A stretch of 12,222 bases of DNA from DATLYB01 sp964502525 (GCA_964502525.1 CAZCXH010000156.1:1-12222); one strand, 5' to 3'; counted from the first letter of the stretch, positions 1 to 7,059 are shown. Program-made: numbers and translations. Notes: generated by a model from the letters alone, not told the origin.

Positions 1-121
1 CAAAGATAAGCGTTATTTTGATTTATGTAAATATTATTTTGAGACAGTTAATAATTCGCGTCATCAAGGTTCTATATCCGATTCGGCATAGTATTCCATC
101 AGTAAGCAGGTTTCCGTTCCG

Positions 122-150
122 AGTACCCGGGAGTACCCCCAATAGTACCC
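122..150. repeat. Three short direct repeats of AGTACCC
   Basis: The heptamer agtaccc occurs at 122-128, 132-138 and 144-150, so the units are spaced 10 and 12 bases apart. A perfect inverted repeat, ctccg at 162-166 against cggag at 175-179, follows at once. The function is unknown. The local base composition is richer in G and C than the flanks, which fits a decayed mobile-element or intergenic repeat patch, but I do not recognise a family. Confidence 0.4.
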
Positions 151-267
151 GATGGCATATCCTCCGAAGGCGTCCGGAGTCTTTCGGGCCGATCATGGTT
201 CGTTTTTCGCACTTGTTTAGGGATATACCGCACTTTCAGTACTCGAATGTATTCGGGTTGCCTTGTC

Positions 268-288
268 ACGAAGGGCTTCACCCTTCGT
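268..288. repeat. Perfect hairpin ACGAAGGG / CCCTTCGT
   Basis: Two perfect 8-base arms (268-275 and 281-288) enclose a 5-base loop. On the plus strand they are followed by a short T-rich stretch (tttct). It could be a weak terminator for transcription entering from the left, or a REP-like palindrome like those on the right side of the window. With no recognisable gene ending beside it, the role is open. Confidence 0.4.
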
Positions 289-579
289 TTTCTATATATC
301 TCGTCCATTCATGACTTATTGACTTCGCCAGGGAATGGATGCGCTGAAGGGCATGATAAGGCAACACGGGGCAATGCCCTGTGTATAAAGTGAAAGGCGC
401 ATTATCAGGAAGGGGCGTAATCGCACTTGTTTCTATCGTCCTATCGGCAATTCATCCGATGACTGACATCAGTTTTTCGGAGGGACTCAAACACAGAAAA
501 TTTTTTTAATTTTTTGAAACCTTCCTTTATTCATCCCGTACAAGACTGTGTTTTATAAACCTAAAAATTTTAACTGACC

Positions 580-1251
580 ATGAAAAAACAATTATTAGCG
601 CTGGCAACCGTGATTTTGATGTTTGCCATGCCAACATTTGCTCAATTGTCGGACGAAGAGTATTCGTACGTGACCATGGATTTGCAGGGCATCCTGGATC
701 TGACAATGACGACTGACCCGCAGGTTGATTTTGCCTTTAAGACGATTCAACAGTACCAGAATGGCATCACCAAGTTCAATGCTGTAAAGCTTGAAGTTGA
801 TGCTACCGTGGCATGGGACCTTTTTGCTTATGCAAGCACTGACTACTGGACCCAGGTAGATGCATATTCCACCAACGGTACAGACTCATTGCCGTCAGAA
901 ATTCTGGAAATCAACCAAACCAATGACAACAGCGCCACTCCTCCCGGTGGAACTTTCAATACATTCGCAAGCATCAAGGGATTAACCAATTCTGGAGTTT
1001 CCGGTGGCGTTCCAAGCGCTCCGAGCACGCAGTTTCTTGCAGGAGAAGTTGGTACGGCCGCGGGCGAAAGCTACGCTCCCGGTACAGCTAATGCGAATCC
1101 TGCAACACACCAGTTCAGGCTTGACTATAGGATAAAGCCCGCCATTCCGGCAACTTTCCCGAATTCAACTGTATCTCTTCCCGGAGTTGGTTTCGCCCAG
1201 GCAGGTTATTACTACCTCGAAGTTGTTTACTCGCTGGTTGAAGACCTGTAA
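580..1251 (+). CDS. Secreted protein of unknown function, paralogue of the next gene
   Basis: I do not recognise a named family. The 223-aa product begins with a clear Sec signal peptide (MKKQLLALATVILMFAMPTFA, cleavage near residue 21-22, Ala-Gln-Leu) and has no later membrane helix, so export to the periplasm or surface is expected. The mature part is rich in Thr, Ser, Gly and aromatic residues and has the alternating pattern of a beta-sandwich. It shares a string of motifs with the gene at 1376: F-F/N-T-I-x-x-Y-x-N-G-I-T (about 53-64), a hydrophobic V-D-A-T-x-x-W-D-L segment (about 73-81), a Tyr-Ser-Thr/Asn-Asn-Gly turn (96-100), and a closing G-Y-Y-Y-L-E-V-V-Y-S-L-V-E-D-L. It is reminiscent of small DUF4402- or pilin-like surface domains, but that is a guess from pattern. 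It has no T9SS C-terminal domain. The ATG at 580 gives a complete signal peptide, and a strong terminator follows at 1273. Confidence 0.85.
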   Translation: MKKQLLALATVILMFAMPTFAQLSDEEYSYVTMDLQGILDLTMTTDPQVDFAFKTIQQYQNGITKFNAVKLEVDATVAWDLFAYASTDYWTQVDAYSTNGTDSLPSEILEINQTNDNSATPPGGTFNTFASIKGLTNSGVSGGVPSAPSTQFLAGEVGTAAGESYAPGTANANPATHQFRLDYRIKPAIPATFPNSTVSLPGVGFAQAGYYYLEVVYSLVEDL

Positions 1252-1272
1252 CAGTTAGTTTAAAACGAACTA

Positions 1273-1306
1273 AAAAGGCTGTCTGAAATTCGGGCAGCCT
1301 TTTTTA
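1273..1306 (+). terminator. Rho-independent terminator after the 580-1251 gene
   Basis: A stem formed by aaggctg (1275-1281) and cagcctt (1295-1301), extended inward by G-T and C-G pairs, is followed by a run of T (1300-1305). A-rich sequence lies on the left side, so it may work in both directions. It separates the two paralogous secreted-protein genes into distinct transcripts or attenuates read-through. Confidence 0.85.
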
Positions 1307-1375
1307 TTTCCTGTTGAAAAGTGACCGGATTTATCGTGGCGCTGGTGATATATTGGCGGGGTAAAATTGTGTTAA

Positions 1376-1963
1376 TTGCCCGCAGAAAAGCAAATAGTGC
1401 GTTTCACGCTGTTCATGGTCGTTTATTGCTCCCTGAATCTGACTTGCACCTTGGCGCAGTCCGTAGCCCTTGCTTCCAAAACCTCACCCACTGTAGAGTT
1501 CACGTTTAACACTATCAGCAAATATGTTAACGGCATTACCATACCCGATGCTCTGACGCTGAACATTGATGCCGACCTCACGCAGTGGGATTTGTATGTG
1601 GGCGCCACTACCGTTTCAGCGGGGGAATGGGACATCACTACTCAGTATTCCAACAACGGATCGGATCCTGCGGTGGAGTTGATGGAAATAAGATTGCGCA
1701 ACTTCAGCAACACCTCGCAGGCTTCAGGATTTTTTCCGCTCACTGATATTGCCACTCCCACTTATATCATTGGGAGTTCTGCCGCTGACACAACTGTAAA
1801 CTGCTCGGATGTTTCCCCAACCGGAACTAATGCCGAAGGAGACTATCTTACTGACCCTGAGTGCTACAAATTCAATGTTGACCTCCGTATCGTTCCCGGG
1901 CTTTCGCACCGGGCGGGGCTTTACACATTGAGGATTGATTTCATGCTGGTGCCGGACCTTTAG
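1376..1963 (+). CDS. Secreted protein of unknown function, second tandem paralogue
   Basis: This 195-aa product has an N-terminal export signal (basic KQIVR, then the hydrophobic FTLFMVVYCSLNLTCTLAQ, cleavage near residue 27-28) and no other membrane segment. The body repeats the motifs of the upstream gene in the same order: F-T-F-N-T-I-S-K-Y-V-N-G-I-T (42-55), A-D-L-T-Q-W-D-L-Y-V-G-A (66-77), Tyr-Ser-Asn-Asn-Gly (91-95), and an end of G-L-Y-T-L-R-I-D-F-M-L-V-P-D-L. A tandem duplication with divergence is the simplest reading. Two Cys (about 143 and 162) could form a disulfide not present in the first copy. The start is uncertain: a stop codon (1373-1375) lies directly before the TTG at 1376, so the candidates are TTG 1376, GTG 1397 or ATG 1415. 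The first two keep an intact signal peptide. The stop lies 3 bases from the convergent clpB stop. Confidence 0.8.
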   Translation: MPAEKQIVRFTLFMVVYCSLNLTCTLAQSVALASKTSPTVEFTFNTISKYVNGITIPDALTLNIDADLTQWDLYVGATTVSAGEWDITTQYSNNGSDPAVELMEIRLRNFSNTSQASGFFPLTDIATPTYIIGSSAADTTVNCSDVSPTGTNAEGDYLTDPECYKFNVDLRIVPGLSHRAGLYTLRIDFMLVPDL

Positions 1964-1966
1964 CGC

Positions 1967-4594
1967 TTAGTTATTCTCCGCCACCGCTTTCTTCTTCACC
2001 TTTTCGTTCTTGAAAAACAACACTCCGTCCACTTCGTCAATGAAGATGGTTTCGTTGGGTTTGGTTTCACCGGCAAGCAGCTTCTTTGACAGTTCGTTCA
2101 CCAGTTCCTTCTGGATGAGCCGCTTCAGCGGGCGCGCTCCATATTGCGGGTCGAAACCTTCCTTTGCCAGCCAGTCGAGCGCGTAATCGCTGAGTTTGAT
2201 TTGAACGCTGCTGCCCTTCAGCATCTTCTGGAGCTCCGCAACCTGCAGGCTGACAATTTCTCTGATGTCTTTTTTCGTCAGCGGATTGAACATGATGATT
2301 TCGTCAATCCTGTTCAGAAACTCAGGCTTGATGGTTTTGCGAAGCAGGTCCATCAGCTCGCGCTTTGTTTTTTCCGCGGTTGCCTCCAAATTGTCATCGC
2401 CCACATTGTCAAAGTTGTCGCGGATAATGTCGGAGCCGATGTTGGAAGTCATGATGACGATGGCGTTCTTGAAATTCGCAACGCGCCCTTTATTATCCGT
2501 GAGCCTGCCGTCTTCCAGCACCTGAAGCAAAATGTTGAACACATCCGGATGCGCCTTTTCGATTTCATCGAGCAGCACTACGGAGTAGGGTTTTCTGCGA
2601 ACAGATTCGGTTAATTGCCCCCCTTCTTCATAGCCCACATATCCCGGAGGCGCGCCCACCAGGCGCGAAACAGAATGACGCTCCTGGTATTCGGACATGT
2701 CAATGCGCGTCATGGCATTGTCGTCATTGAAAAGATAGTTGGCGAGCGCTTTTGCCAATTCCGTTTTGCCGACACCGGTGGTGCCAAGGAATATGAATGA
2801 TCCTATCGGCCTGTTCGGGTTCTGCAAACCCGCCCGGCTTCTGCGAATTGCATCGGCAACGGCAGTTATCGCTTCCTCTTGGCCGATCACGCGCTTGTGC
2901 AACTCTTCTTCAATGTGGAGCAATTTTTCTTTTTCGCTTTGCAGCATTTTGGAAACCGGAATGCCGGTCCACTTGGCGACTATTTCCGCAATGTCTTCCG
3001 CATCCACCTCGCCTTTCAGGAGATGCTTGCCTGCTTCCATCTTGTTGAAGTCTTTCTCCAGCTTTGCAAGCGCATCTTCGGTTGCTTTAATTTTCCCGTA
3101 GCGCAGTTCCGCCACTTTCGCATAGTCTCCGGCACGTTCAGCGCGTTCAGCATCGAGTTTGAAATGCTCGATGTCTTCTTTTCTCGCCTGAATCTGGTTC
3201 ACTATTTCCTTTTCAGCCTGCCATGCGGCTTTCAGCTTGTTCCTTTCTTCCGAAAGGTTGGCAATTTGCTCATTGAGTTTCGCAAGCGTCTTGTCATCTT
3301 TCTCGCGCTTGATGGCCTCCCGCTCGATTTCCAGTTGCTTGATTTTCCTTTCTATTTCATCCAGCTCTTCCGGCAGTGAATCCATTTCAAGGCGCAGCTT
3401 GGCGGCAGCTTCGTCAACCAGGTCAATGGCTTTGTCGGGAAGGAAGCGGTCGGTGATGTATCTTGTCGAAAGCTCAACGGATGCAATGATTGCCTCATCT
3501 TTGATGCGCACTTTGTGGTGTGTTTCATAGCGCTCCTTCAGCCCGCGCAGGATGGAAATCGCATCTTCGGGCGAAGGCTCGTCAATCATCACCTTCTGGA
3601 ATCGCCTTTCGAGCGCTTTGTCTTTCTCAAAATATTTTTGATATTCGTTTAAAGTAGTCGCGCCTACAGCCCTCAATTCTCCGCGCGCCAGAGCCGGTTT
3701 CAAAATGTTTGCCGCATCCATGGCGCCTTCTCCGCCTCCCGCGCCCACGAGCGTGTGTATTTCATCAATGAAAAGAATGATTTGTCCGCTGGCTTCGGTC
3801 ACCTCCTTTACCACAGCTTTCAGCCTCTCCTCAAATTCTCCCTTGTATTTTGCCCCTGCTATCAGCGCGCCCATGTCCAATGCGTAAATCACTTTTGTCT
3901 TCAGGTTTTCGGGAACATCGCCTTTAATGATGCGGTGTGCGATGCCTTCGGCAATGGCGGTTTTGCCTACGCCCGGCTCGCCCACCAGTATCGGATTGTT
4001 TTTTGTCCTGCGGGAAAGGATGTGCAACACCCTTCTTATCTCTTCATCGCGCCCGATGACAGGATCAAGTTTGCCCTGCTGCGCCATGCGGTTGAGGTTA
4101 TTCGCGTATTTTTCGAGCGCATTGTATTTTGCTTCGGCATTCTGGTCGGTGACGTGCGAGCCTTTCCGCAAATCTTTGATAGCAGCGTTCAACCCTTTTT
4201 CCGTTGCGCCAGATTCTTTCAGCAGTTTTCCGGCATCGTCATTCCCCGCCACCAGGGCAAGCAGGAGGTGTTCGGTGGATACAAACTCATCTTTAAATTC
4301 TTTCAGATATTCCTGCGCCCGCAAAAATGTTTGATTGGCGCTGCCTGACAGGAATTGCCCCGCCTCGCCCGATACCTTCGGAAGGCGGTTCAGGATTTCC
4401 CCGAGCTTGCTGTTGAGGATCGTTGTATTGACGGCAATCTTTTTCAGCAGATAATCCACCGTGCTTTCGTCTTCGAGGATCAGCGCTTTCAGGAGATGCG
4501 CATTTTCAATCGCGCTGTTGCGGCTGCTGAAAGCCAATTGCTGCGCTTTCTGAATGGCTTCCTGCGCTTTAATGGTGAAGTTGTTGAGATTCAT
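1967..4594 (-). CDS. clpB: ATP-dependent protein disaggregase ClpB
   Basis: ClpB is the Hsp100 AAA+ hexamer that works with DnaK/DnaJ/GrpE to pull polypeptides out of aggregates in the cytoplasm after heat stress. The 875-aa product is full length for the family. Seen in order: the N-terminal substrate-binding domain (1-150); NBD1 with Walker A GEPGVGKT (205-212), pore loop KYKGEFE (249-255, Tyr250), Walker B ILFIDE (273-278) and paired Arg fingers ERRF (329-332); a charged coiled-coil middle domain (about 405-530) typical of ClpB and absent from ClpA; NBD2 with Walker A GTTGVGKT (604-611), pore loop GYVGYEEGG (651-659), Walker B VVLLDE (672-677), sensor 1 TSN (716-718), Arg finger FLNRIDE (759-765) and sensor 2 GARPLKR (819-825). 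All catalytic residues are present. No CIRCE element lies upstream. Two TTTG boxes (minus strand, 4651-4654 and 4623-4626) have the spacing of a Bacteroidota promoter but lack the TA of the -7 box. Confidence 0.98.
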   Translation of the reverse strand: MNLNNFTIKAQEAIQKAQQLAFSSRNSAIENAHLLKALILEDESTVDYLLKKIAVNTTILNSKLGEILNRLPKVSGEAGQFLSGSANQTFLRAQEYLKEFKDEFVSTEHLLLALVAGNDDAGKLLKESGATEKGLNAAIKDLRKGSHVTDQNAEAKYNALEKYANNLNRMAQQGKLDPVIGRDEEIRRVLHILSRRTKNNPILVGEPGVGKTAIAEGIAHRIIKGDVPENLKTKVIYALDMGALIAGAKYKGEFEERLKAVVKEVTEASGQIILFIDEIHTLVGAGGGEGAMDAANILKPALARGELRAVGATTLNEYQKYFEKDKALERRFQKVMIDEPSPEDAISILRGLKERYETHHKVRIKDEAIIASVELSTRYITDRFLPDKAIDLVDEAAAKLRLEMDSLPEELDEIERKIKQLEIEREAIKREKDDKTLAKLNEQIANLSEERNKLKAAWQAEKEIVNQIQARKEDIEHFKLDAERAERAGDYAKVAELRYGKIKATEDALAKLEKDFNKMEAGKHLLKGEVDAEDIAEIVAKWTGIPVSKMLQSEKEKLLHIEEELHKRVIGQEEAITAVADAIRRSRAGLQNPNRPIGSFIFLGTTGVGKTELAKALANYLFNDDNAMTRIDMSEYQERHSVSRLVGAPPGYVGYEEGGQLTESVRRKPYSVVLLDEIEKAHPDVFNILLQVLEDGRLTDNKGRVANFKNAIVIMTSNIGSDIIRDNFDNVGDDNLEATAEKTKRELMDLLRKTIKPEFLNRIDEIIMFNPLTKKDIREIVSLQVAELQKMLKGSSVQIKLSDYALDWLAKEGFDPQYGARPLKRLIQKELVNELSKKLLAGETKPNETIFIDEVDGVLFFKNEKVKKKAVAENN

Positions 4595-4714
4595 AGCTGA
4601 CTTTTAATCAGGGAATAACTCTCAAAGGGCGTTCCATTGAATAAGTTAATCAAATCTCAGAAGTTTTGACATATCATGAAACAAGTTAAAGGTCATCATG
4701 TCACCATGAAATAA

Positions 4715-4742
4715 AAAAGCCGGACAATATTGCCCGGCTTTT
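4715..4742 (-). terminator. Terminator of the small-protein gene, between it and clpB
   Basis: Perfect 9-base arms (4715-4723 and 4734-4742, core aagccgg/ccggctt) enclose a 10-base loop. Reading on the minus strand the hairpin ends in a T run, as expected for a rho-independent terminator of the gene whose stop is at 4763. T-rich sequence also occurs on the plus-strand side, so it may be bidirectional. It isolates clpB from upstream transcription. Confidence 0.85.
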
Positions 4743-4762
4743 CTTATTGTTAAGGAATTGCC

Positions 4763-4945
4763 TTAGAACATTCCGCCATATTCATCATTGGGATCATAAC
4801 CCAGCAGATGAACTTTCTGGTTTTTCACCTTGTATTTGTCGCGCCTCTCTTTCTTCCTGTCCCTGCGGGTTTGGGATTCCAGATCGCTTGGATCATCAAA
4901 ATTGCTCTTCTTCTTCCACTCAATTTTTTTGTTGCTGAACTTCAT
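4763..4945 (-). CDS. Small highly charged hypothetical protein (60 aa)
   Basis: I do not recognise this protein. It has 60 residues and no signal peptide or membrane helix. Residues 5-45 are dominated by Lys, Arg, Asp and Glu (for example TRRDRKKERRDKYKVK), and it ends in an acidic/glycine tail, YDPNDEYGGMF. Such composition suggests nucleic-acid or ribosome contact, but that is inference from charge only. Support for a real gene: an ATG start at 4945 preceded by A/T-rich sequence, a dedicated terminator 20 bases after the stop, and no better overlapping frame. The overlapping plus-strand frame 4747-4938 looks like a shadow. It stands alone between clpB and the divergent membrane-protein gene. 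Confidence 0.65.
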   Translation of the reverse strand: MKFSNKKIEWKKKSNFDDPSDLESQTRRDRKKERRDKYKVKNQKVHLLGYDPNDEYGGMF

Positions 4946-5027
4946 ACCCGAAAAATTTTTAGTTAATAAGATAACTGTTTCACCGGGTTTTATGGCGAGA
5001 TGGTTTGTTTACGGATAAAGCCCAACT

Positions 5028-5750
5028 TTGTTTGCTCAAATAAATGAAAATTTGACGGAAAATGTCGCAAAGCGCGCTTACCGGTCCAAGCGCGGAAGGC
5101 TGGGTGCGCTTCTTGTGCTGTTCGCGGTGATACCGACCATCTTCTCTTCGTTCATTATCGTTTTTTTCCAGCAGCAGCAGCAACTGTTTGAAAAGGTCAA
5201 TGCGGTTTTTTACATCGGTTTTTTCTCGGGTTCCGTGCTGACGATGTCGCTCGCGCTTACGCCAACTTCGTTTGTTGCAGTCCTTTCCGGTTTCTTTTTC
5301 AAATGGAATGGACTGCCGGGCGTAATGCTGTCGTATCTCGCGGCCATGTGGCTGGGTTTTTATTTTGGGAAAAAACTCAATGTATGGTTTGTCGGGGGAT
5401 ATATTTCCGAGGATGAAAAATTGAGGGATTTTTTTCAGCGCCTCAAGCAGAACAGCTTCCTCATGGTGATTTTCGGGCGGCTTTCACCGCTGCTGCCGTT
5501 TGCCATGATGAACATCGCTTTTTCGTCCATCAATGTCAGTTGGGGAAGCTACCTGGCGGGAAGCCTCATCGGCATGCTGCCGCGAACGCTCGTGTTTTTC
5601 TACACCGGCACGAAAGTGACTGAAATATGGTCGTTCCTGAAAAACCCTTCGCTGGACGGATTCTTATCCGTTGTGCCTGTGGCGCTCGTGGTTATTTCAA
5701 CGCTTGGCTTGATCTGGCTGATCAATAAAAGCATGAAGCAAACTTCATGA
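5028..5750 (+). CDS. VTT-domain (TVP38/TMEM64, DedA-like) inner-membrane protein
   Basis: This is a 240-aa polytopic membrane protein of the VTT/SNARE-associated superfamily. Some relatives in this broad group have been linked to lipid flipping and membrane homeostasis; no substrate can be assigned here. Hydrophobic helices lie at about 25-46, 58-80, 81-115 (two re-entrant or half helices), 140-165, 174-195 and 211-233. Family motifs are clear: an early LTPTSFVAVLSGFFF segment (77-91), F-G-R-L-S-P-L-L-P-F (149-158) with the conserved Arg and two Pro, and AGSLIGMLPRTLVFFYTGT (177-195). A Gln run (48-52) follows the first helix. The start is unusual: no ATG exists before Met73, and an in-frame stop lies at 5016-5018, so TTG 5028 or TTG 5052 must be used. 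Both retain the whole first helix. The stop is 2 bases from that of the convergent SPOR gene. Confidence 0.88.
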   Translation: MFAQINENLTENVAKRAYRSKRGRLGALLVLFAVIPTIFSSFIIVFFQQQQQLFEKVNAVFYIGFFSGSVLTMSLALTPTSFVAVLSGFFFKWNGLPGVMLSYLAAMWLGFYFGKKLNVWFVGGYISEDEKLRDFFQRLKQNSFLMVIFGRLSPLLPFAMMNIAFSSINVSWGSYLAGSLIGMLPRTLVFFYTGTKVTEIWSFLKNPSLDGFLSVVPVALVVISTLGLIWLINKSMKQTS

Positions 5751-5752
5751 AC

Positions 5753-6874
5753 CTATTTCAGCAGAAACGGATAGGCACCGGTGCCTTTCTTCGCAAGATA
5801 GCCTTCGAGGGTGGCTTCAGCCGCTTCCATTGAGGCAAACGGGCCTATATAGACTTTATATAACTTTTTGCCCCTGGAATCATAATCCGGAATATAGTAA
5901 TAGCCGGAATTCGCATAGCCTTCGGATTGAAGCTGTTTAACAATTTTTTTTGCCAGCGATTCCTGGCTCACGGAGCTGTAGCTCAAATACCAGCTATTCC
6001 TTTTCACTCCTCCACTGGAATTTTCAGCGCGCGATGGCGCTTCATCATCTGCGGGTTTATTGCCCGCCTCCGATTTTTCAGGATAGGCGCGGTCTTCGGC
6101 TTCCTGCTCTCCATCCAAAGCGAAATCGCCTGAGCTTTTTGCTGCAATCGTGTCAGAATTTTTCGCAAGTTCAGCCGGCTCTAACACAGATTTTTTTTCT
6201 TCTTTCCGCTCGGTTTTTTCATCCGATCCGAACTTTGCGCCTACCGCTTTTCTCAGGTCGCTGTTCAGCAAAACAAAGGCGATGCCGCTCACCAGGGCGA
6301 CCCCAATGATGGATGCAATGATCCGGTTAGCCGTAAACCAGGATGCGCGGCTTCGTTCTTCTTCATGGCCGTATTCGTCTGAACGGCTTTCAATTTCCTT
6401 TTTGCTCTTCGGAGCATATCCGGGACTTGCCGGTTCCCTTGCGCCTGTTCTTTCGCGTTCCCTCCTCTCCAATTCCTTCTTCCAATACTCTGCCCTTTCT
6501 GCCGCAGTTCTTCCTCTATTATCCCCTGAGATCAAAGGCGGCTGATAATCAGCCTCCTTTTTGCCAATGGGTTGCTTTTGTTTCTCAAAAACAGGGGGAG
6601 GCGGCTCCGTCTTTTTCTCAATTATCCGCTCTGTTCTGGCATCCGGCTCGGGCGCGCGGTATTCGGCTTTTGGGGAGGGGGCTGCTTGCTGCGGAGTTGG
6701 AGGCTGGGGGGGTGGCGCCTGCGCGGCTTTATGAACTCCATATTTAACCTTGAGGGCATGCAGCAGTTCTTCCTCCCTTCCCTTGTATTTCGCAAGCAGG
6801 AGGTCAATTTCCCGTATCTTCTCGGGATTATGCTTCTGGTAAAAGTCAATCAGTGCCGCCCGATAATCCGTCAT
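5753..6874 (-). CDS. Membrane-anchored SPOR-domain (peptidoglycan-binding) protein
   Basis: SPOR domains bind glycan strands stripped of stem peptides and bring proteins to division or remodelling sites. The 373-aa product has, in order: a short helical N-terminal segment (3-46, F-Y-x-K-H-N-P-E-K ... K-Y-K-G-R-E-E-E-L-L ... K-Y-G); a Pro-rich linker (53-96); a charged helical stretch (122-148); one membrane helix (about 184-204, IIASIIGVALVSGIAFVLL); an acidic, low-complexity linker (213-290); and a C-terminal SPOR domain (about 293-371, with NSWYLSYSS, the GYYYIPDY strand and KLYKVYIGPF). This arrangement places the N-terminal part in the cytoplasm and the SPOR domain in the periplasm. The N-terminal helical motif is not a usual bacterial one. 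The ATG at 6874 gives the full helical domain. No partner gene adjoins it, so its exact division or envelope role is inferred. Confidence 0.88.
   Translation of the reverse strand: MTDYRAALIDFYQKHNPEKIREIDLLLAKYKGREEELLHALKVKYGVHKAAQAPPPQPPTPQQAAPSPKAEYRAPEPDARTERIIEKKTEPPPPVFEKQKQPIGKKEADYQPPLISGDNRGRTAAERAEYWKKELERRERERTGAREPASPGYAPKSKKEIESRSDEYGHEEERSRASWFTANRIIASIIGVALVSGIAFVLLNSDLRKAVGAKFGSDEKTERKEEKKSVLEPAELAKNSDTIAAKSSGDFALDGEQEAEDRAYPEKSEAGNKPADDEAPSRAENSSGGVKRNSWYLSYSSVSQESLAKKIVKQLQSEGYANSGYYYIPDYDSRGKKLYKVYIGPFASMEAAEATLEGYLAKKGTGAYPFLLK
5773..5790 (+). terminator. Possible terminator for the VTT gene, inside the SPOR gene
   Basis: A perfect 14-base palindrome (aggcaccggtgcct, 5773-5786), able to fold as a 5-bp stem with a 4-base loop, is followed on the plus strand by ttctt. 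It lies about 25 bases after the stop of the plus-strand VTT gene and inside the last codons of the convergent SPOR gene. With only 2 bases between the two stops there is no room for a terminator elsewhere. The T run is short, so this is tentative. Confidence 0.35.
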
Positions 6875-6996
6875 AATAATTCAACTTGCAAACGGGTAAA
6901 GATAACAGGAAATTTCAGAGTATTTCGTAAGAGCCATTTCATATGTGAGAAGATTTCCACAACCACTGCGGAAATGATATTTTAGCTGCCCGCTTT

Positions 6997-7059
6997 ATGC
7001 CAATGAGAGCTGCGCGTTTCATTTTTTTCCTTGCCCTTACGCTTGCCTTAGAAAAGTAA
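6997..7059 (+). pseudogene. Signal-peptide stub, probable 5' remnant of a secreted-protein gene
   Basis: ATG at 6997 (or 7003) opens a frame of 20 codons reading MPMRAARFIFFLALTLALEK and then TAA. A short basic start followed by a hydrophobic core is what a Sec signal peptide looks like. The frame dies exactly where recognisable transposase coding sequence begins in another frame (about 7050). The simplest inference is that a secreted-protein gene once began here and was cut by insertion of, or recombination at, the RAYT element. A chance hydrophobic stretch cannot be excluded because it is so short. Confidence 0.35.

Larger units (their letters stand above)
1..579. other. Gene-free left end, 579 bases
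   Basis: I see no coding region I can support here. Open frames exist on both strands (for example 18-314 plus and 99-308 minus) but neither gives a recognisable protein, and both cover a patch of short repeats at about 120-290. The last 100 bases are A/T-rich, with long T runs at 501-515, and presumably contain the promoter and leader of the secreted-protein gene at 580. No match to the Bacteroidota promoter pattern (TTTG, then TAnnTTTG) was clear. A TTTG sits at 513-516 but has no matching downstream box. Confidence 0.6.

Noticed and set aside
99..308. Minus-strand open frame of 69 codons in the left end
   Set aside because: It spans the short direct and inverted repeats, matches no family I know and has no terminator or start context that supports it.
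348..380. agggcat/atgccct inverted repeat in the left end
   Set aside because: Seven-base arms 19 bases apart with no T run or neighbouring gene; no support for a function.
604..611. ClpB residues 604-611: GTTGVGKT instead of GPTGVGKT in the second Walker A as a sign of a defective enzyme (protein residue numbers)
   Set aside because: The Lys-Thr and glycines are intact and, as I recall, this variant is common in ClpB.
1321..1509. Plus-strand open frame overlapping the start of the second secreted paralogue
   Set aside because: It is in a different frame; the 1376 frame has clear homology to the preceding gene and a signal peptide.
1895..1913. cccgg/ccggg hairpin as a terminator for clpB inside the convergent gene
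   Set aside because: Five-base arms and no T run on the minus strand.
2144..4348. Long plus-strand open frames antisense to clpB (for example 2144-2614, 2879-3379, 3755-4348)
   Set aside because: They are codon-bias shadows of clpB, with no recognisable domains, and the opposite strand encodes a complete conserved enzyme.
4595..4714. CIRCE or other heat-shock operator upstream of clpB
   Set aside because: No TTAGCACTC/GAGTGCTAA inverted repeat is present; the two TTTG boxes lack the TA of a Bacteroidota -7 element, so no operator or promoter is called.
6953..6975. Inverted repeat atttcc/ggaaat between the SPOR gene and the stub
   Set aside because: Six-base A/T-rich arms around an 11-base loop with no T run; easily chance.
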